From Desulfobacteraceae bacterium (GTDB taxonomy: Bacteria > Desulfobacterota > Desulfobacteria > Desulfobacterales > JAABPS01): DNA of 20,895 nucleotides. The DNA is taken from NCBI GenBank assembly GCA_011391835.1, contig JAABPS010000006.1, positions 1-20,895 of the forward strand, read 5' to 3'. Both the position numbers and the translations under genes were made by a program. Below the pieces are notes generated by a model that was not told the origin of the DNA, ran no database searches, and was given only the letters and a program-made list of their open reading frames with translations. Positions within the stretch are counted from its first letter, which is position 1. Every line of letters starts with the position of its first letter. This document shows positions 7,688 to 15,544 of this stretch, piece after piece.

Positions 7688-8644
7688 ATATGATGTTTTT
7701 TTCTTTTTCTTGTCTTTAAAAAGCCATTCTTTTGCAGTTTTGATCCCCTGCTCAAATCCTTCGAGAATTTTTGCACTGTCCTGTGTCAAGCGGTTTACTC
7801 TGAAATTTTCAGGCGGATAGATGACGTCGATTTTGCTGTTTTTCCGTTCAAGATCATCGCGAAGCTTGTTGTATTCTTTAAACCTGTCCAGAGCTCTGAG
7901 AAGAAACTTATGTTTGGGATCTTTGTAATATGCCTCATAGAGGTTTTTAATCCAGAACGATTCTTCCTTTTTTCTGTACCCTTTGGGCCGGGTTGTTATT
8001 ACCAGAATATCTCTTTCGCTAAATCCCATGCGGATTGCTTTTTTATAGGGGATTGGATCCAATAAGGCGCCGTCGAGAAGCTTATAATGTTTATATCTTA
8101 CAAAGTTTCTGTAAAGAAACGGAATGGCGGCGGTTGCTTTAAGAGCGGTCGGCACACTGTCTTCCTTTGAATTGAGGTAAATAGTTTCCGGTGGATTATT
8201 TTCAGGACAGTGGGTTGCGGTGATGAGGACAGGGCATGACTTTTTGAGCCTGCGAATATTCAGAGGTTCATTTCCTTTGATGATGGTATTAATCATCCAG
8301 TCCAGGTTGAGAATGTGTTTTTCAGGACGGACGATATTGGAGATATGAATAAAGTCGCCTGTGAGCAGTTCAGTAAAAAAAGCGTCACGGGCGAGATGAA
8401 TCTGACCGGCCGCATACGCCGTGCCGGTTAATGCTCCGGCCGACGATCCGATGATCAGCTTCCAGGGGAAATAGCCTCTGTCGGTAAACGCCTGCATCAC
8501 ACCGGTCAGAAAGATACCCCGCATACCGCCTCCCTCAAGTACAAGTACTTTTTTTTGAGGATAGGGCGAAATTTTCTTAAACTTGAGCATCAACCAGTTG
8601 ATGCTTTCCAGACTGTCTTTAAACCGAGTTTTTAAGTTTTTCAT
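7616..8644 (-). CDS. Patatin-like phospholipase (RssA/YjjU type)
   Basis: The protein has 342 residues. An oxyanion-hole motif EGGGMRG (37-43), the nucleophile elbow GSSAG with S68, and the catalytic aspartate D191 in DGALLDPIPY form the patatin Ser-Asp dyad. There is no obvious signal peptide, so it should act on the inner face of the membrane as an acyl hydrolase. The last 30 or so residues, after a run of five lysines, are Arg- and Pro-rich and are read antisense through the Nudix gene; they look like a non-family tail gained by loss of an earlier stop. No good ribosome-binding site precedes the ATG; an 8-bp hairpin lies 16 bases upstream of it. Confidence 0.9.
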   Translation of the reverse strand: MKNLKTRFKDSLESINWLMLKFKKISPYPQKKVLVLEGGGMRGIFLTGVMQAFTDRGYFPWKLIIGSSAGALTGTAYAAGQIHLARDAFFTELLTGDFIHISNIVRPEKHILNLDWMINTIIKGNEPLNIRRLKKSCPVLITATHCPENNPPETIYLNSKEDSVPTALKATAAIPFLYRNFVRYKHYKLLDGALLDPIPYKKAIRMGFSERDILVITTRPKGYRKKEESFWIKNLYEAYYKDPKHKFLLRALDRFKEYNKLRDDLERKNSKIDVIYPPENFRVNRLTQDSAKILEGFEQGIKTAKEWLFKDKKKKKTSYLFPGVPILQPVAHRRTRAKRPRF

Positions 8645-8659
8645 TTTTAATTGAGGTGT

Positions 8660-8680
8660 TAAATTGCCCGAAGCAATTTA
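8660..8680. promoter_or_regulatory. Hairpin or operator before the patatin gene
   Basis: TAAATTGC at 8660-8667 pairs with GCAATTTA at 8673-8680 around a 5-nt loop. The 10-mer TAAATTGCCC recurs as a direct repeat at 8723-8732, just before the candidate yihY promoter. The two copies within one divergent gap could be binding sites for a shared regulator, or the hairpin could act in the patatin leader. Confidence 0.4.
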
Positions 8681-8738
8681 CCATAATAAATATATGGAAA
8701 TGAATCAAACAGAAAAAACAGATAAATTGCCCTTGGCA

Positions 8739-8768
8739 TTGACAAAACTTTGATTTTCCAGCTTTACA
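8739..8768 (+). promoter_or_regulatory. Candidate promoter for the yihY-like gene
   Basis: A perfect -35 TTGACA at 8739-8744 is followed after 18 bases by TTTACA (8763-8768). An overlapping TACAAT at 8765-8770 is a better -10 but has a 20-base spacer. The leader to the ATG at 8857 would be about 80 nt. Confidence 0.4.
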
Positions 8769-8856
8769 ATATTTACCCGTATTGATATGTTCAGTAAAGA
8801 AATCTTAGTCATTTTGTCCGCAGTGCTTTTGCTTATTCTAACAAAGGAAATTAGCC

Positions 8857-10194
8857 ATGCCGAATATCCAATTAATGATCAGCAAAGTCATTCACTTCAT
8901 CACCATAGATATATGGCGGATCCGCGTAAATAATCTGCCTTTTGGGAAATACTTTTTCATAAAACAGTTAAGAATTCTGATCCTTGCAGTACGAGGATTT
9001 GATGAAGACAAGTGCCTGCTCAGGGCTTCATCGTTGACTTTTTATTCTTTGCTGTCCATCGTTCCGGTGGTTGCAATGGCGTTTGGTATTGCCAAGGGGT
9101 TTGAATTTGAAAAATTACTTGAAAAACAGCTCTATGAAAAACTGCCGGTACAGCAGGAAGTGTTAGATAAGATTGTTGCCTTTTCCCATTCGTTGCTGGA
9201 AAACACCAAGGGCGGAGTGATCGCCGGGATGGGCTTGATCGTCCTGTTTTGGTCAGTGATAAAGGTGCTGAGTCATATCGAGAGATCATTTAATGATATC
9301 TGGGAGATAAAAGAGCCGCGGACATTCGGAAGAAAATTCAGTGATTATCTTTCGACCATGATGATCGGCCCTGTGCTTATTTTCATGTCGGGCAGTGTGA
9401 CAGTTTTTTTAAACACGCAATTAGTAACGATCACGGAAAAGGTGGCGCTGGTGGGGCTTTTCAGCCCTTTTATATTTTTTATCCTTAAACTTCTGCCATA
9501 CTGTCTTATCTGGGTTCTTTTTACAATCATTTATATTTTGATGCCAAACACCAAAGTCAATTTTCAATCCGGGGTTGTTGCAGGCGCTATTGCCGGCACC
9601 ATCTATGTCGTCGCCCAATGGACGTATATCTACTTTCAAATTGGAATTGCTCAATATAATGCGATTTATGGCAGTTTTGCTGCATTTCCTCTGTTTCTGG
9701 TGTGGGTGCAGTTGAGCTGGCTGATTGTTCTTTTTGGTGCGGAAATTTCCTTTGCAAGTCAAAATGTGGACACATACGAATTTGAACCGGATTGCCTGCA
9801 CACCAGCCTTTCGTTTAGAAAACTTATTTCGCTTCAGATTTCCCATCTGCTGATAAAAAAATTTTCAAAAGGTGAAAAACCCCTAACTGCTGAACATATA
9901 TCCCATGTTCTGGAGATTCCCATCCGCCTGGTGCGTCAAGTACTTTATGAACTCGTTGAAAGCGGCATTATTACGGATACACGGACAGCGGAGTATAAGG
10001 AGCTTGCCTATCAGCCCGCACGGGATATCAATACCCTTACGGTGGCATTTGTGCTGGATGCGCTGGAGAACAGAGGCGCTGATACTATACCGGTTGCAAA
10101 GACCAGTGAACTAAAGAAATTGTCTGAAACCTTGCAGATATTTTCAGATACAACCCGGAAATTGCCTGCCAATAAACTTTTAAAGGATATATAA
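8857..10194 (+). CDS. YihY/BrkB-family inner membrane protein with C-terminal winged helix
   Basis: The protein has 445 residues. The YihY core is clear: RASSLTFYSLLSIVPVVAMA near residue 58, then membrane helices separated by short loops, including SGVVAGAIAGTIYVVAQWTY and a SFAAFPLFLVWVQLSWLIVL stretch near 275. After about residue 310 the protein becomes soluble and carries a region resembling a winged helix (EHISHVLEIPIRLVRQVLYE), as in longer deltaproteobacterial members. The family was once called ribonuclease BN in error; its role is unknown, with proposals in transport or lipid movement. AAAGGA lies eight bases before the chosen ATG; M7 (8875) is an alternative start. It neighbours lipid enzymes. 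Confidence 0.9.
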   Translation: MPNIQLMISKVIHFITIDIWRIRVNNLPFGKYFFIKQLRILILAVRGFDEDKCLLRASSLTFYSLLSIVPVVAMAFGIAKGFEFEKLLEKQLYEKLPVQQEVLDKIVAFSHSLLENTKGGVIAGMGLIVLFWSVIKVLSHIERSFNDIWEIKEPRTFGRKFSDYLSTMMIGPVLIFMSGSVTVFLNTQLVTITEKVALVGLFSPFIFFILKLLPYCLIWVLFTIIYILMPNTKVNFQSGVVAGAIAGTIYVVAQWTYIYFQIGIAQYNAIYGSFAAFPLFLVWVQLSWLIVLFGAEISFASQNVDTYEFEPDCLHTSLSFRKLISLQISHLLIKKFSKGEKPLTAEHISHVLEIPIRLVRQVLYELVESGIITDTRTAEYKELAYQPARDINTLTVAFVLDALENRGADTIPVAKTSELKKLSETLQIFSDTTRKLPANKLLKDI

Positions 10195-10197
10195 GAT

Positions 10198-10222
10198 GGG
10201 GCGATGGGCAAGAGGCGAGAGG
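10198..10222 (+). repeat. Purine-rich repeat copy 4
   Basis: The exact 12-mer ggcaagaggcga lies at 10207-10218, preceded by ggggcgatgggc, which is also found at 694-705. It sits between the yihY-like gene and the DUF4126 gene and contains a spurious in-frame ATG at 10204. Confidence 0.6.
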
Positions 10223-10236
10223 CTATATACAGGATC

Positions 10237-10893
10237 ATGGATCAACTGAACCATATTGCCGGGGTTATTGCTCTTACCATGGGCGTTGCATGGGCCAGCG
10301 GAATAAATCTGTATGCTGCCATTGCAATGCTGGGAATTCTTGGTATCACTGAAAATATAGTCTTGCCTCCGGACTTACAGGTTCTTGCGCATCCAATGGT
10401 TATTGTTGCGGCTGTATTCATGTATTTTGTTGAATTTGCAGCAGACAAGATGCCGGGTGTGGATACAGGCTGGGATGGCATCCATACCTTTATCCGAATC
10501 CCCGCGGGTGCGATTCTGGCCGCGGGTGCGGTTGGAGAGGTAAATCCAGCCATTTCTCTTTCTGCTGCCATTATTGGTGGGACGATTGCTGCAGGATCGC
10601 ATATCACCAAGGCAGGTACGCGGGTTATTATCAACGCATCTCCTGAACCGTTCAGCAACTGGGCTGCATCCATCACGGAGGACGTTGCTGTATTTGCCGG
10701 CCTCTGGACAGCCCTCTATCACCCCTGGATCTTTCTGGCTCTGCTTATTCTTTTTATCATCATAATGGCCTGGGCGCTTCCAAAGATCTGGCGGGGGATT
10801 AAGAAGATTTTTCAGGTTATCGCTAACTTTTTCAAAAGGAAAAAGCCTGATACACTGAAGCAGATTGAACAGAAAGATAGCGATACCCGATGA
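10237..10893 (+). CDS. DUF4126-family membrane protein
   Basis: The protein has 218 residues from the ATG at 10237. An earlier in-frame ATG at 10204 lies inside the repeat and adds 11 unlike residues, so the later start is preferred, although its AGGA is close. The protein is rich in Ala, Gly and Ile, with hydrophobic segments at roughly 8-38, 45-65, 85-105, 110-125 and 160-185. It has features of the DUF4126 family: ASGINLYA near the start, EFAADKMPGVDTGWDGIHTF in the middle, and a Thr-Lys-Ala-Gly-Thr-Arg segment after a glycine-rich helix. The C-terminal 25 residues are basic. Function is unknown. Confidence 0.82.
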   Translation: MDQLNHIAGVIALTMGVAWASGINLYAAIAMLGILGITENIVLPPDLQVLAHPMVIVAAVFMYFVEFAADKMPGVDTGWDGIHTFIRIPAGAILAAGAVGEVNPAISLSAAIIGGTIAAGSHITKAGTRVIINASPEPFSNWAASITEDVAVFAGLWTALYHPWIFLALLILFIIIMAWALPKIWRGIKKIFQVIANFFKRKKPDTLKQIEQKDSDTR

Positions 10894-10929
10894 TAATTTC
10901 CCTTTTTATTTTGTCCATGAGACAATCCC

Positions 10930-11328
10930 ATGATGAATTTAATCGGAACATGCGGCGATAATTGTTTTTACTGCCCCCGATATATCGCGACAAAAAGTGG
11001 CAGTGTCGAAGAATTAGAAGAAGTTAAGGGATTATGGGTCCGTCTGGGTTTACGAAAGCCCGATTTCCCTGTTCAGGATATGGCGTGTTATGGGTGTAAG
11101 CCTGAAAACAAATGCGCATATGTGGAGCTGTGTGCATGTATTCGCGAGAAAGAAGTGGCGAACTGCGGGGTATGCCGTGAATATCCATGCGCGTTAATAG
11201 ACACCGTATTTGACCGGTCGGAAAAATTACGATCTCTTGCGCGCTGTGTGTGCACGCATGAAGAAATGGAGATGCTAAATAAGGCGGTTTTTTCTAAAAA
11301 AGACTATTTTGATAATATATTGAAATAA
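10930..11328 (+). CDS. DUF3795-family cysteine-rich protein
   Basis: This 132-residue protein has 13 cysteines, including CGDNCFYC near the start (C8, C12, C15), CYGC (53-56), a C62/C68/C70 group, CGVCREYPC (79-87) and C106/C108. The GTCGDNCFYCPRY opening and CREYPC motif are those of DUF3795, small proteins common in anaerobes and presumed to bind zinc or an iron-sulfur cluster. The start is ATG 10930 or 10933; no strong ribosome-binding site is seen. It lies 36 bases after the DUF4126 gene and may be co-transcribed. Function is unknown. Confidence 0.85.
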   Translation: MMNLIGTCGDNCFYCPRYIATKSGSVEELEEVKGLWVRLGLRKPDFPVQDMACYGCKPENKCAYVELCACIREKEVANCGVCREYPCALIDTVFDRSEKLRSLARCVCTHEEMEMLNKAVFSKKDYFDNILK

Positions 11329-11394
11329 AAAGAAAAAACAAATCCATACCGAACATATTGCGTTTTTCTGTTTGCATCTTCCATTTTTCCAGAA

Positions 11395-11411
11395 TGCACT
11401 CTGTTAGTGCA
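11395..11411. other. Small inverted repeat in the panC upstream gap
   Basis: TGCACT and AGTGCA pair around a 5-nt loop. No U-run follows, so it is more likely an operator than a terminator. The rest of the gap 11329-11459 shows no open gene. Confidence 0.3.
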
Positions 11412-11465
11412 TAACTATGTTTCTCCCATAACATGCCTTCTTCCCTGCTGAGCCGCAGGTTGACG

Positions 11466-11494
11466 TTGACATTTGTTTGAGAGTGTCCTAAAAG
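11466..11494 (+). promoter_or_regulatory. Candidate promoter for panC
   Basis: TTGACA at 11466-11471, 17 bases, then TAAAAG at 11489-11494. It would start transcription near 11500, leaving room for AGGAGG at 11513-11518. If real, it rules out the TTG at 11473 as the panC start. Confidence 0.4.
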
Positions 11495-11526
11495 AGCAGC
11501 TAATTTTGTTTCAGGAGGATACGGTT

Positions 11527-12372
11527 ATTCACATTATCAATACAATCCATGAGATGCAGGCATATGCCAATCGTTCGATGGGCCGGAAAAAATCGATTGC
11601 TTTTGTTCCAACCATGGGTTTTCTTCATGAAGGGCATCTGGTGCTTATGCGGGAAGGGCGGAAGCGGGCGGATATCCTTGTGGTCAGTATTTTCGTTAAT
11701 CCTGCCCAGTTTGCTGCAGGGGAGGATTTTGATTCTTATCCAAGAAATTTGGACAGGGATCTGGATCTTGCCCGGAAAGAAAAGGCGGATGTGGTGTTTA
11801 CCCCTGACAGGACACATCTGTATGACGACGGATTTCAGACCTATGTGAATTTACAAAAGCTTCCGAACCATCTGTGCGGGATTTCAAGGCCCATATTTTT
11901 CCAGGGAGTTGCCACGGTAGTAACGAAGCTTTTCAATATTGTAAAACCCACTGTTGCGATATTTGGCCAGAAAGACTATCAGCAACTGGCAGTCATTAAA
12001 CGGATGGTCCGGGATTTAAACTTTGATATAGAAATCATTGGTGTACCCACTGTCCGGGAGCAGGATGGGCTTGCCATGAGTTCACGGAACAGCTATCTTA
12101 CACCGGAGGAGAGACCGGCAGCGTTTTCTCTTTTCAAATCACTGAATACAGCGCAGCGTCTCTGTAACGAAGGGATTCAGGACGCAGATCAGATCATCCA
12201 CCAGGCAACAGCGATTATACATTCGCATAAAAATACGGAGATAGATTATATTTCAATCTGTGATCCTGACACCCTGGAGGAGGTCAAAACAATAACGAAT
12301 CCTGTGTTAATGGCTCTGGCAGTCAAGGTGGGAAAGACACGTTTAATAGATAATATGATAGTAACGCCTTAA
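11527..12372 (+). CDS. panC: Pantothenate synthetase
   Basis: PanC joins pantoate and beta-alanine using ATP in the pathway to coenzyme A. The protein has PTMGFLHEGH with the HIGH-type HEGH (34-37), then GQKDYQQLAVIKRMVRDL and SSRNSYL, and about 281 residues, as in E. coli PanC (283). The start is unusual. Alignment of HIINTIHEM with the LIIETL opening of E. coli PanC puts the first codon at 11527, which is ATT. It lies eight bases after a perfect AGGAGG. There is no ATG or GTG at the right place. TTG at 11506 (weak AAAGAG before it) or 11473 would add 7 or 18 residues; the next ATG, 11554, would remove nine. metK follows 36 bases downstream. Confidence 0.93.
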   Translation: MHIINTIHEMQAYANRSMGRKKSIAFVPTMGFLHEGHLVLMREGRKRADILVVSIFVNPAQFAAGEDFDSYPRNLDRDLDLARKEKADVVFTPDRTHLYDDGFQTYVNLQKLPNHLCGISRPIFFQGVATVVTKLFNIVKPTVAIFGQKDYQQLAVIKRMVRDLNFDIEIIGVPTVREQDGLAMSSRNSYLTPEERPAAFSLFKSLNTAQRLCNEGIQDADQIIHQATAIIHSHKNTEIDYISICDPDTLEEVKTITNPVLMALAVKVGKTRLIDNMIVTP

Positions 12373-12408
12373 ATGGCAATTAAATACATAAAGTGAAGGA
12401 GACAATTT

Positions 12409-13578
12409 ATGAATTCCCAGAAATTTTTATTTACATCCGAATCTGTTACAGAAGGTCATCCGGATAAGGTGGCAGATGCCATATCTGATTCCATCCTGGA
12501 TGCAATCATGGCGCAGGACAAAAAATGCAGAGTTGCCTGTGAAACCCTTGTTACTACAGGGATCGCATTTATCGCCGGCGAAATTACAACAGATTGCTAT
12601 GTGCATATGCCTCAAATTGTAAGGGATACGATAAAAGATATCGGCTATAACTCCTCCCAAATGGGGTTTGACTGGCAGACCTGCTCTGTTGTTACGAGTA
12701 TTGATCGCCAGTCTCCTGATATTGCTCAGGGAGTGAACATTGGCGAAGGGCTGTTCAAGGAGCAGGGGGCAGGTGATCAGGGTCTGATGTTTGGATTTGC
12801 ATCGGATGAAACCCCTGAATTAATGCCGATGCCGATTATGTATGCGCATAAACTTGTAAAGCGTCTGGCCAGCGTAAGAAAAAACAATTCCCTGAATTTC
12901 TTGAGGCCTGATGGCAAGTCTCAAGTAACCATCGAGTATGAAAACGGCATCCCCAAGCGGGTGGATACGGTCGTTGTATCTGCCCAGCATAAACCGGACT
13001 TTTCCTACGAAGAGATAAAAGAAGGCCTGATTGAAGAAGTGATTAAAAAAGTTATCCCCAAGGAAATGACAGACAGCGATACCCGTTATTTTATCAATCC
13101 AACGGGAAAGTTTGTTGTCGGAGGACCCATGGGAGACTGCGGTGTTACAGGCAGGAAAATCATTGTAGATACCTATGGCGGTCAGGGAAGTCATGGGGGC
13201 GGATGTTTTTCCGGCAAGGATCCGTCCAAGGTGGACCGAAGTGCGTCCTATATGGGCAGACATATTGCAAAGAACATTGTTGCTTCAGGCGTTGCAAAAA
13301 AATGCGAAGTGCAGGTTGCCTACGCTATTGGAGTAGCACAGCCTGTTTCTGTAATGATTGATTTTATGGGAACCGGCGTTATCCCAGAGAGCCGTATGAT
13401 AGAGATTGTGAAGGATATTTTTGATTTGAGGCCTGCTGCAATTATTGAATATCTTGATCTGCTGCGTCCGATATACCGAAAGACCGCGGCGTATGGCCAT
13501 TTTGGACGCAATGAACCTGAATTTACCTGGGAGAAAATAAATAAAGCAGAGGAAATTAGAGAAAAAGCCGGGCTGTAA
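12409..13578 (+). CDS. metK: S-adenosylmethionine synthetase
   Basis: This 389-residue protein has full family length. It makes S-adenosylmethionine from methionine and ATP in the cytoplasm. Motifs include TSESVTEGHPDK (9-20), the GAGDQGLMFG signature (120-129) and the second signature GGGCFSGKDPSKVDRSASY (263-281). In most MetK proteins the fourth residue of that motif is alanine; here it is Cys266. A good AAGGAGA precedes the ATG. It is likely co-transcribed with panC. The 36-base gap is too short for a SAM riboswitch and none is seen upstream of panC. Confidence 0.97.
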   Translation: MNSQKFLFTSESVTEGHPDKVADAISDSILDAIMAQDKKCRVACETLVTTGIAFIAGEITTDCYVHMPQIVRDTIKDIGYNSSQMGFDWQTCSVVTSIDRQSPDIAQGVNIGEGLFKEQGAGDQGLMFGFASDETPELMPMPIMYAHKLVKRLASVRKNNSLNFLRPDGKSQVTIEYENGIPKRVDTVVVSAQHKPDFSYEEIKEGLIEEVIKKVIPKEMTDSDTRYFINPTGKFVVGGPMGDCGVTGRKIIVDTYGGQGSHGGGCFSGKDPSKVDRSASYMGRHIAKNIVASGVAKKCEVQVAYAIGVAQPVSVMIDFMGTGVIPESRMIEIVKDIFDLRPAAIIEYLDLLRPIYRKTAAYGHFGRNEPEFTWEKINKAEEIREKAGL

Positions 13579-13618
13579 AAGACGTGCGTTAAAGATGTTT
13601 GTGATCCGTTAACGTCGT

Positions 13619-14545
13619 TTAGCTGTTCCTATTTTTGTTTTTATCGGTTTGATTCTTTGGTTCATCGATTACAATAATTACCTGGCATTTTTTCAGGAAA
13701 GTGAGATGCTCGGGTTTGCTTCGAAGGATTAAAGCGTCTGAGTTGCTGATAACGATATTTGTGCCTGTTGATCCCTCTGTTCGCAAGCCTTTTACAATTA
13801 ACGGATTGCTGCCGACTCTTGGATTTAGCTTTGCGGTTTGGATGTCTTTTTCATATTCGCTGGTTCCATATTGAACGGCGGATTCACGACTGATGAAGGC
13901 CGGCCCATAAACCTTCCGGCCATTTTCATCCAGGGCAGCAGGAACCATGGATGGGGTTACGTTAATTCCGGTGGCATCGATGATGAGACCTGTAAATACA
14001 TCCTCTTTACCCTCGGTGGATATTGATTCAGATTTTTGCGAAGCGGGGAGATCTTTTTTTTGCGAAGAATTGATTATCTGAATTTCGTCAATTTGTTTGA
14101 TTTCTTCGGGAAGCACAAGCTGGGCAAAGCCGCCCCGCAGATCCATCTGGACGGTAACTTCAACCCTGCCATCTGTTAAATATTTCTGATCGACTATTTT
14201 GGCATTTTTGACCATCTCGCCTATTTTTTCCATGATGACTTTATTTTTGGAGTCGAGATTTTCTACAGTTAAGTCACTATTAATTTTTATTGTTTTTACG
14301 ACATCCAGAAGTTTGCCAAATGCCACTGCCTCTGCGGCAGTTAATGCTGCCTGGCGATTGACGGGTGCATTCAGGTCACGGGTGTCGGGGATAGTCGTAC
14401 CGGTGGCCTGACTAATGCCTTTGGCCCAATTGATGCTCCCGCCATTAATCTTTTCAACAAAATCCGGCAGGGTTTCGCAATTTCCAGAAGAATAAACAGC
14501 AAGAAATCCAGCCAGGCATATTAAAAATTTTACTCTGATTTTCAA
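13619..14545 (-). CDS. Secreted protein with LPP20-like domain
   Basis: The protein has 308 residues. It starts at TTG with AAGGA nine bases upstream. A signal peptide of about 23 residues is present (basic MKIRVK, then a hydrophobic stretch to SSGNC); the cysteine is not in a convincing lipobox. Residues 60-150 have the pattern of LPP20/FlgT-type domains: an Ala-rich helix (AALTAAEAVAFGKLLDVV) followed by KYLTDGRVEVTVQMDLRGGF. The second half contains FTGLIIDATGINVTPSM and GPAFIS, seen in periplasmic proteins of Desulfobacterota. It probably acts in the periplasm or outer membrane; function is unknown. It is convergent with metK, 40 bases from its stop. Confidence 0.7.
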   Translation of the reverse strand: MKIRVKFLICLAGFLAVYSSGNCETLPDFVEKINGGSINWAKGISQATGTTIPDTRDLNAPVNRQAALTAAEAVAFGKLLDVVKTIKINSDLTVENLDSKNKVIMEKIGEMVKNAKIVDQKYLTDGRVEVTVQMDLRGGFAQLVLPEEIKQIDEIQIINSSQKKDLPASQKSESISTEGKEDVFTGLIIDATGINVTPSMVPAALDENGRKVYGPAFISRESAVQYGTSEYEKDIQTAKLNPRVGSNPLIVKGLRTEGSTGTNIVISNSDALILRSKPEHLTFLKKCQVIIVIDEPKNQTDKNKNRNS

Positions 14546-14744
14546 AACATTATATCCTTATATTTCTATAGTTGATTTTTTTAATTTTTATATTGTAAGA
14601 TTCCTTAGAAGTCAATACCAGGATTACTGGCGTTCCGGTAACGATGAGGTTTAACATATTGATTTTAATGATTATGCTCGAAATAACCACATAGAGGATA
14701 TCCAGCTGGAAATGATATCTGCCGTTGAATAAAGGAGGATTTTT

Positions 14745-15536
14745 ATGGATTGGGGAATGAAAAATCGATTGTCTCGACTTATAAAATCCGATGGTCATTG
14801 CATGTTTTTGCCGATTGACCATGGATATTTCCAGGGGCCTACCCGGAAGCTGGAAAAACCGGGTGAAACCATTAAACCGCTGGTTTCCTATGCGGACGGA
14901 TTGTTTGTCACGCGAGGTATATTGAGGGCGTGTGTGGACCCCGCAAACAGCCCGCCAATTATTCTGCGAATGTCTGGCGGTACCAGTGTTGTGGGAAAGG
15001 ATCTTGCCAATGAAGCTATTACAACGTCCATAGAAGAAGCGATTCGCCTGAATGTGGCGGCGGTTGGGATGTCCATTTTTATCGGCAGCGATTATGAACA
15101 CGAGTCGCTTGTTAACCTGGGAGATCTGATAAGCGCATGTGAGGACTACGGGATTCCCGTTATGGCTGTCACGGCTGTGGGTAAAGAACTGGAAAAACGA
15201 GATGCGCGATATCTGGGGCTATGCTGCAGAATTGCCGCGGAATTCGGCGCTAAAGTTGTAAAAACCTACTGGTGCAAGGACTTTGACAGAGTGGTGAATG
15301 GATGTCCGGTGCCCATTGTAATGGCAGGGGGGCCAAAGTGTGATACTGAGCTGGAGGTTTTTGAATTTGTTCATGATGGCATGCAAAAAGGGGCCATTGG
15401 CCTTAATCTGGGCCGAAATGTTTGGCAGCATGAACATCCGGTGGCGATGATAAAGGCCTTGCGGTCAATTATACATGAAAATGCGTCGGTAAAAGAAGCA
15501 CAGGATATATTCACAGAAGAAGCAAAAAAGTCTTAG
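14745..15536 (+). CDS. LsrF-family class I aldolase/thiolase
   Basis: This 263-residue TIM-barrel protein closely follows E. coli LsrF, which cleaves 3-hydroxy-2,4-pentadione-5-phosphate in AI-2 breakdown. Matching blocks are DWGMKNRLSRL at the start, IDHGYFQGP (24-32), VTRGILRACV, IGSDYEHES, the Schiff-base lysine K173 in VVKTYW, GCPVPIVMAGG (186-196) and LGRNVWQHEHPVAMIKA. About 30 N-terminal residues of LsrF are absent. No lsrK, lsrR or Lsr transporter is nearby, so AI-2 use is doubtful; a related sugar-phosphate cleavage is as likely. AAAGGAGG precedes the ATG, and the next gene starts eight bases after the stop. Confidence 0.9.
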   Translation: MDWGMKNRLSRLIKSDGHCMFLPIDHGYFQGPTRKLEKPGETIKPLVSYADGLFVTRGILRACVDPANSPPIILRMSGGTSVVGKDLANEAITTSIEEAIRLNVAAVGMSIFIGSDYEHESLVNLGDLISACEDYGIPVMAVTAVGKELEKRDARYLGLCCRIAAEFGAKVVKTYWCKDFDRVVNGCPVPIVMAGGPKCDTELEVFEFVHDGMQKGAIGLNLGRNVWQHEHPVAMIKALRSIIHENASVKEAQDIFTEEAKKS

Positions 15537-15544
15537 GATGCTCA

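Noticed and set aside
10242..10676. Long minus-strand ORF of 144 residues
   Set aside because: It is antisense to the DUF4126 gene, has no ribosome-binding site or homology, and reflects codon bias.
12373..12408. SAM riboswitch before metK
   Set aside because: The gap is only 36 bases and holds no SAM-I, SAM-II or SAM-III-like fold.
13581..13616. Terminator between metK and the secreted-protein gene
   Set aside because: GAC and GTTAA can pair with TTAAC and GTC, but only with a four-base bulge and without a U-run.
14550..15101. Minus-strand ORF of 183 residues
   Set aside because: It is mostly antisense to the LsrF-like gene and has no family signal.
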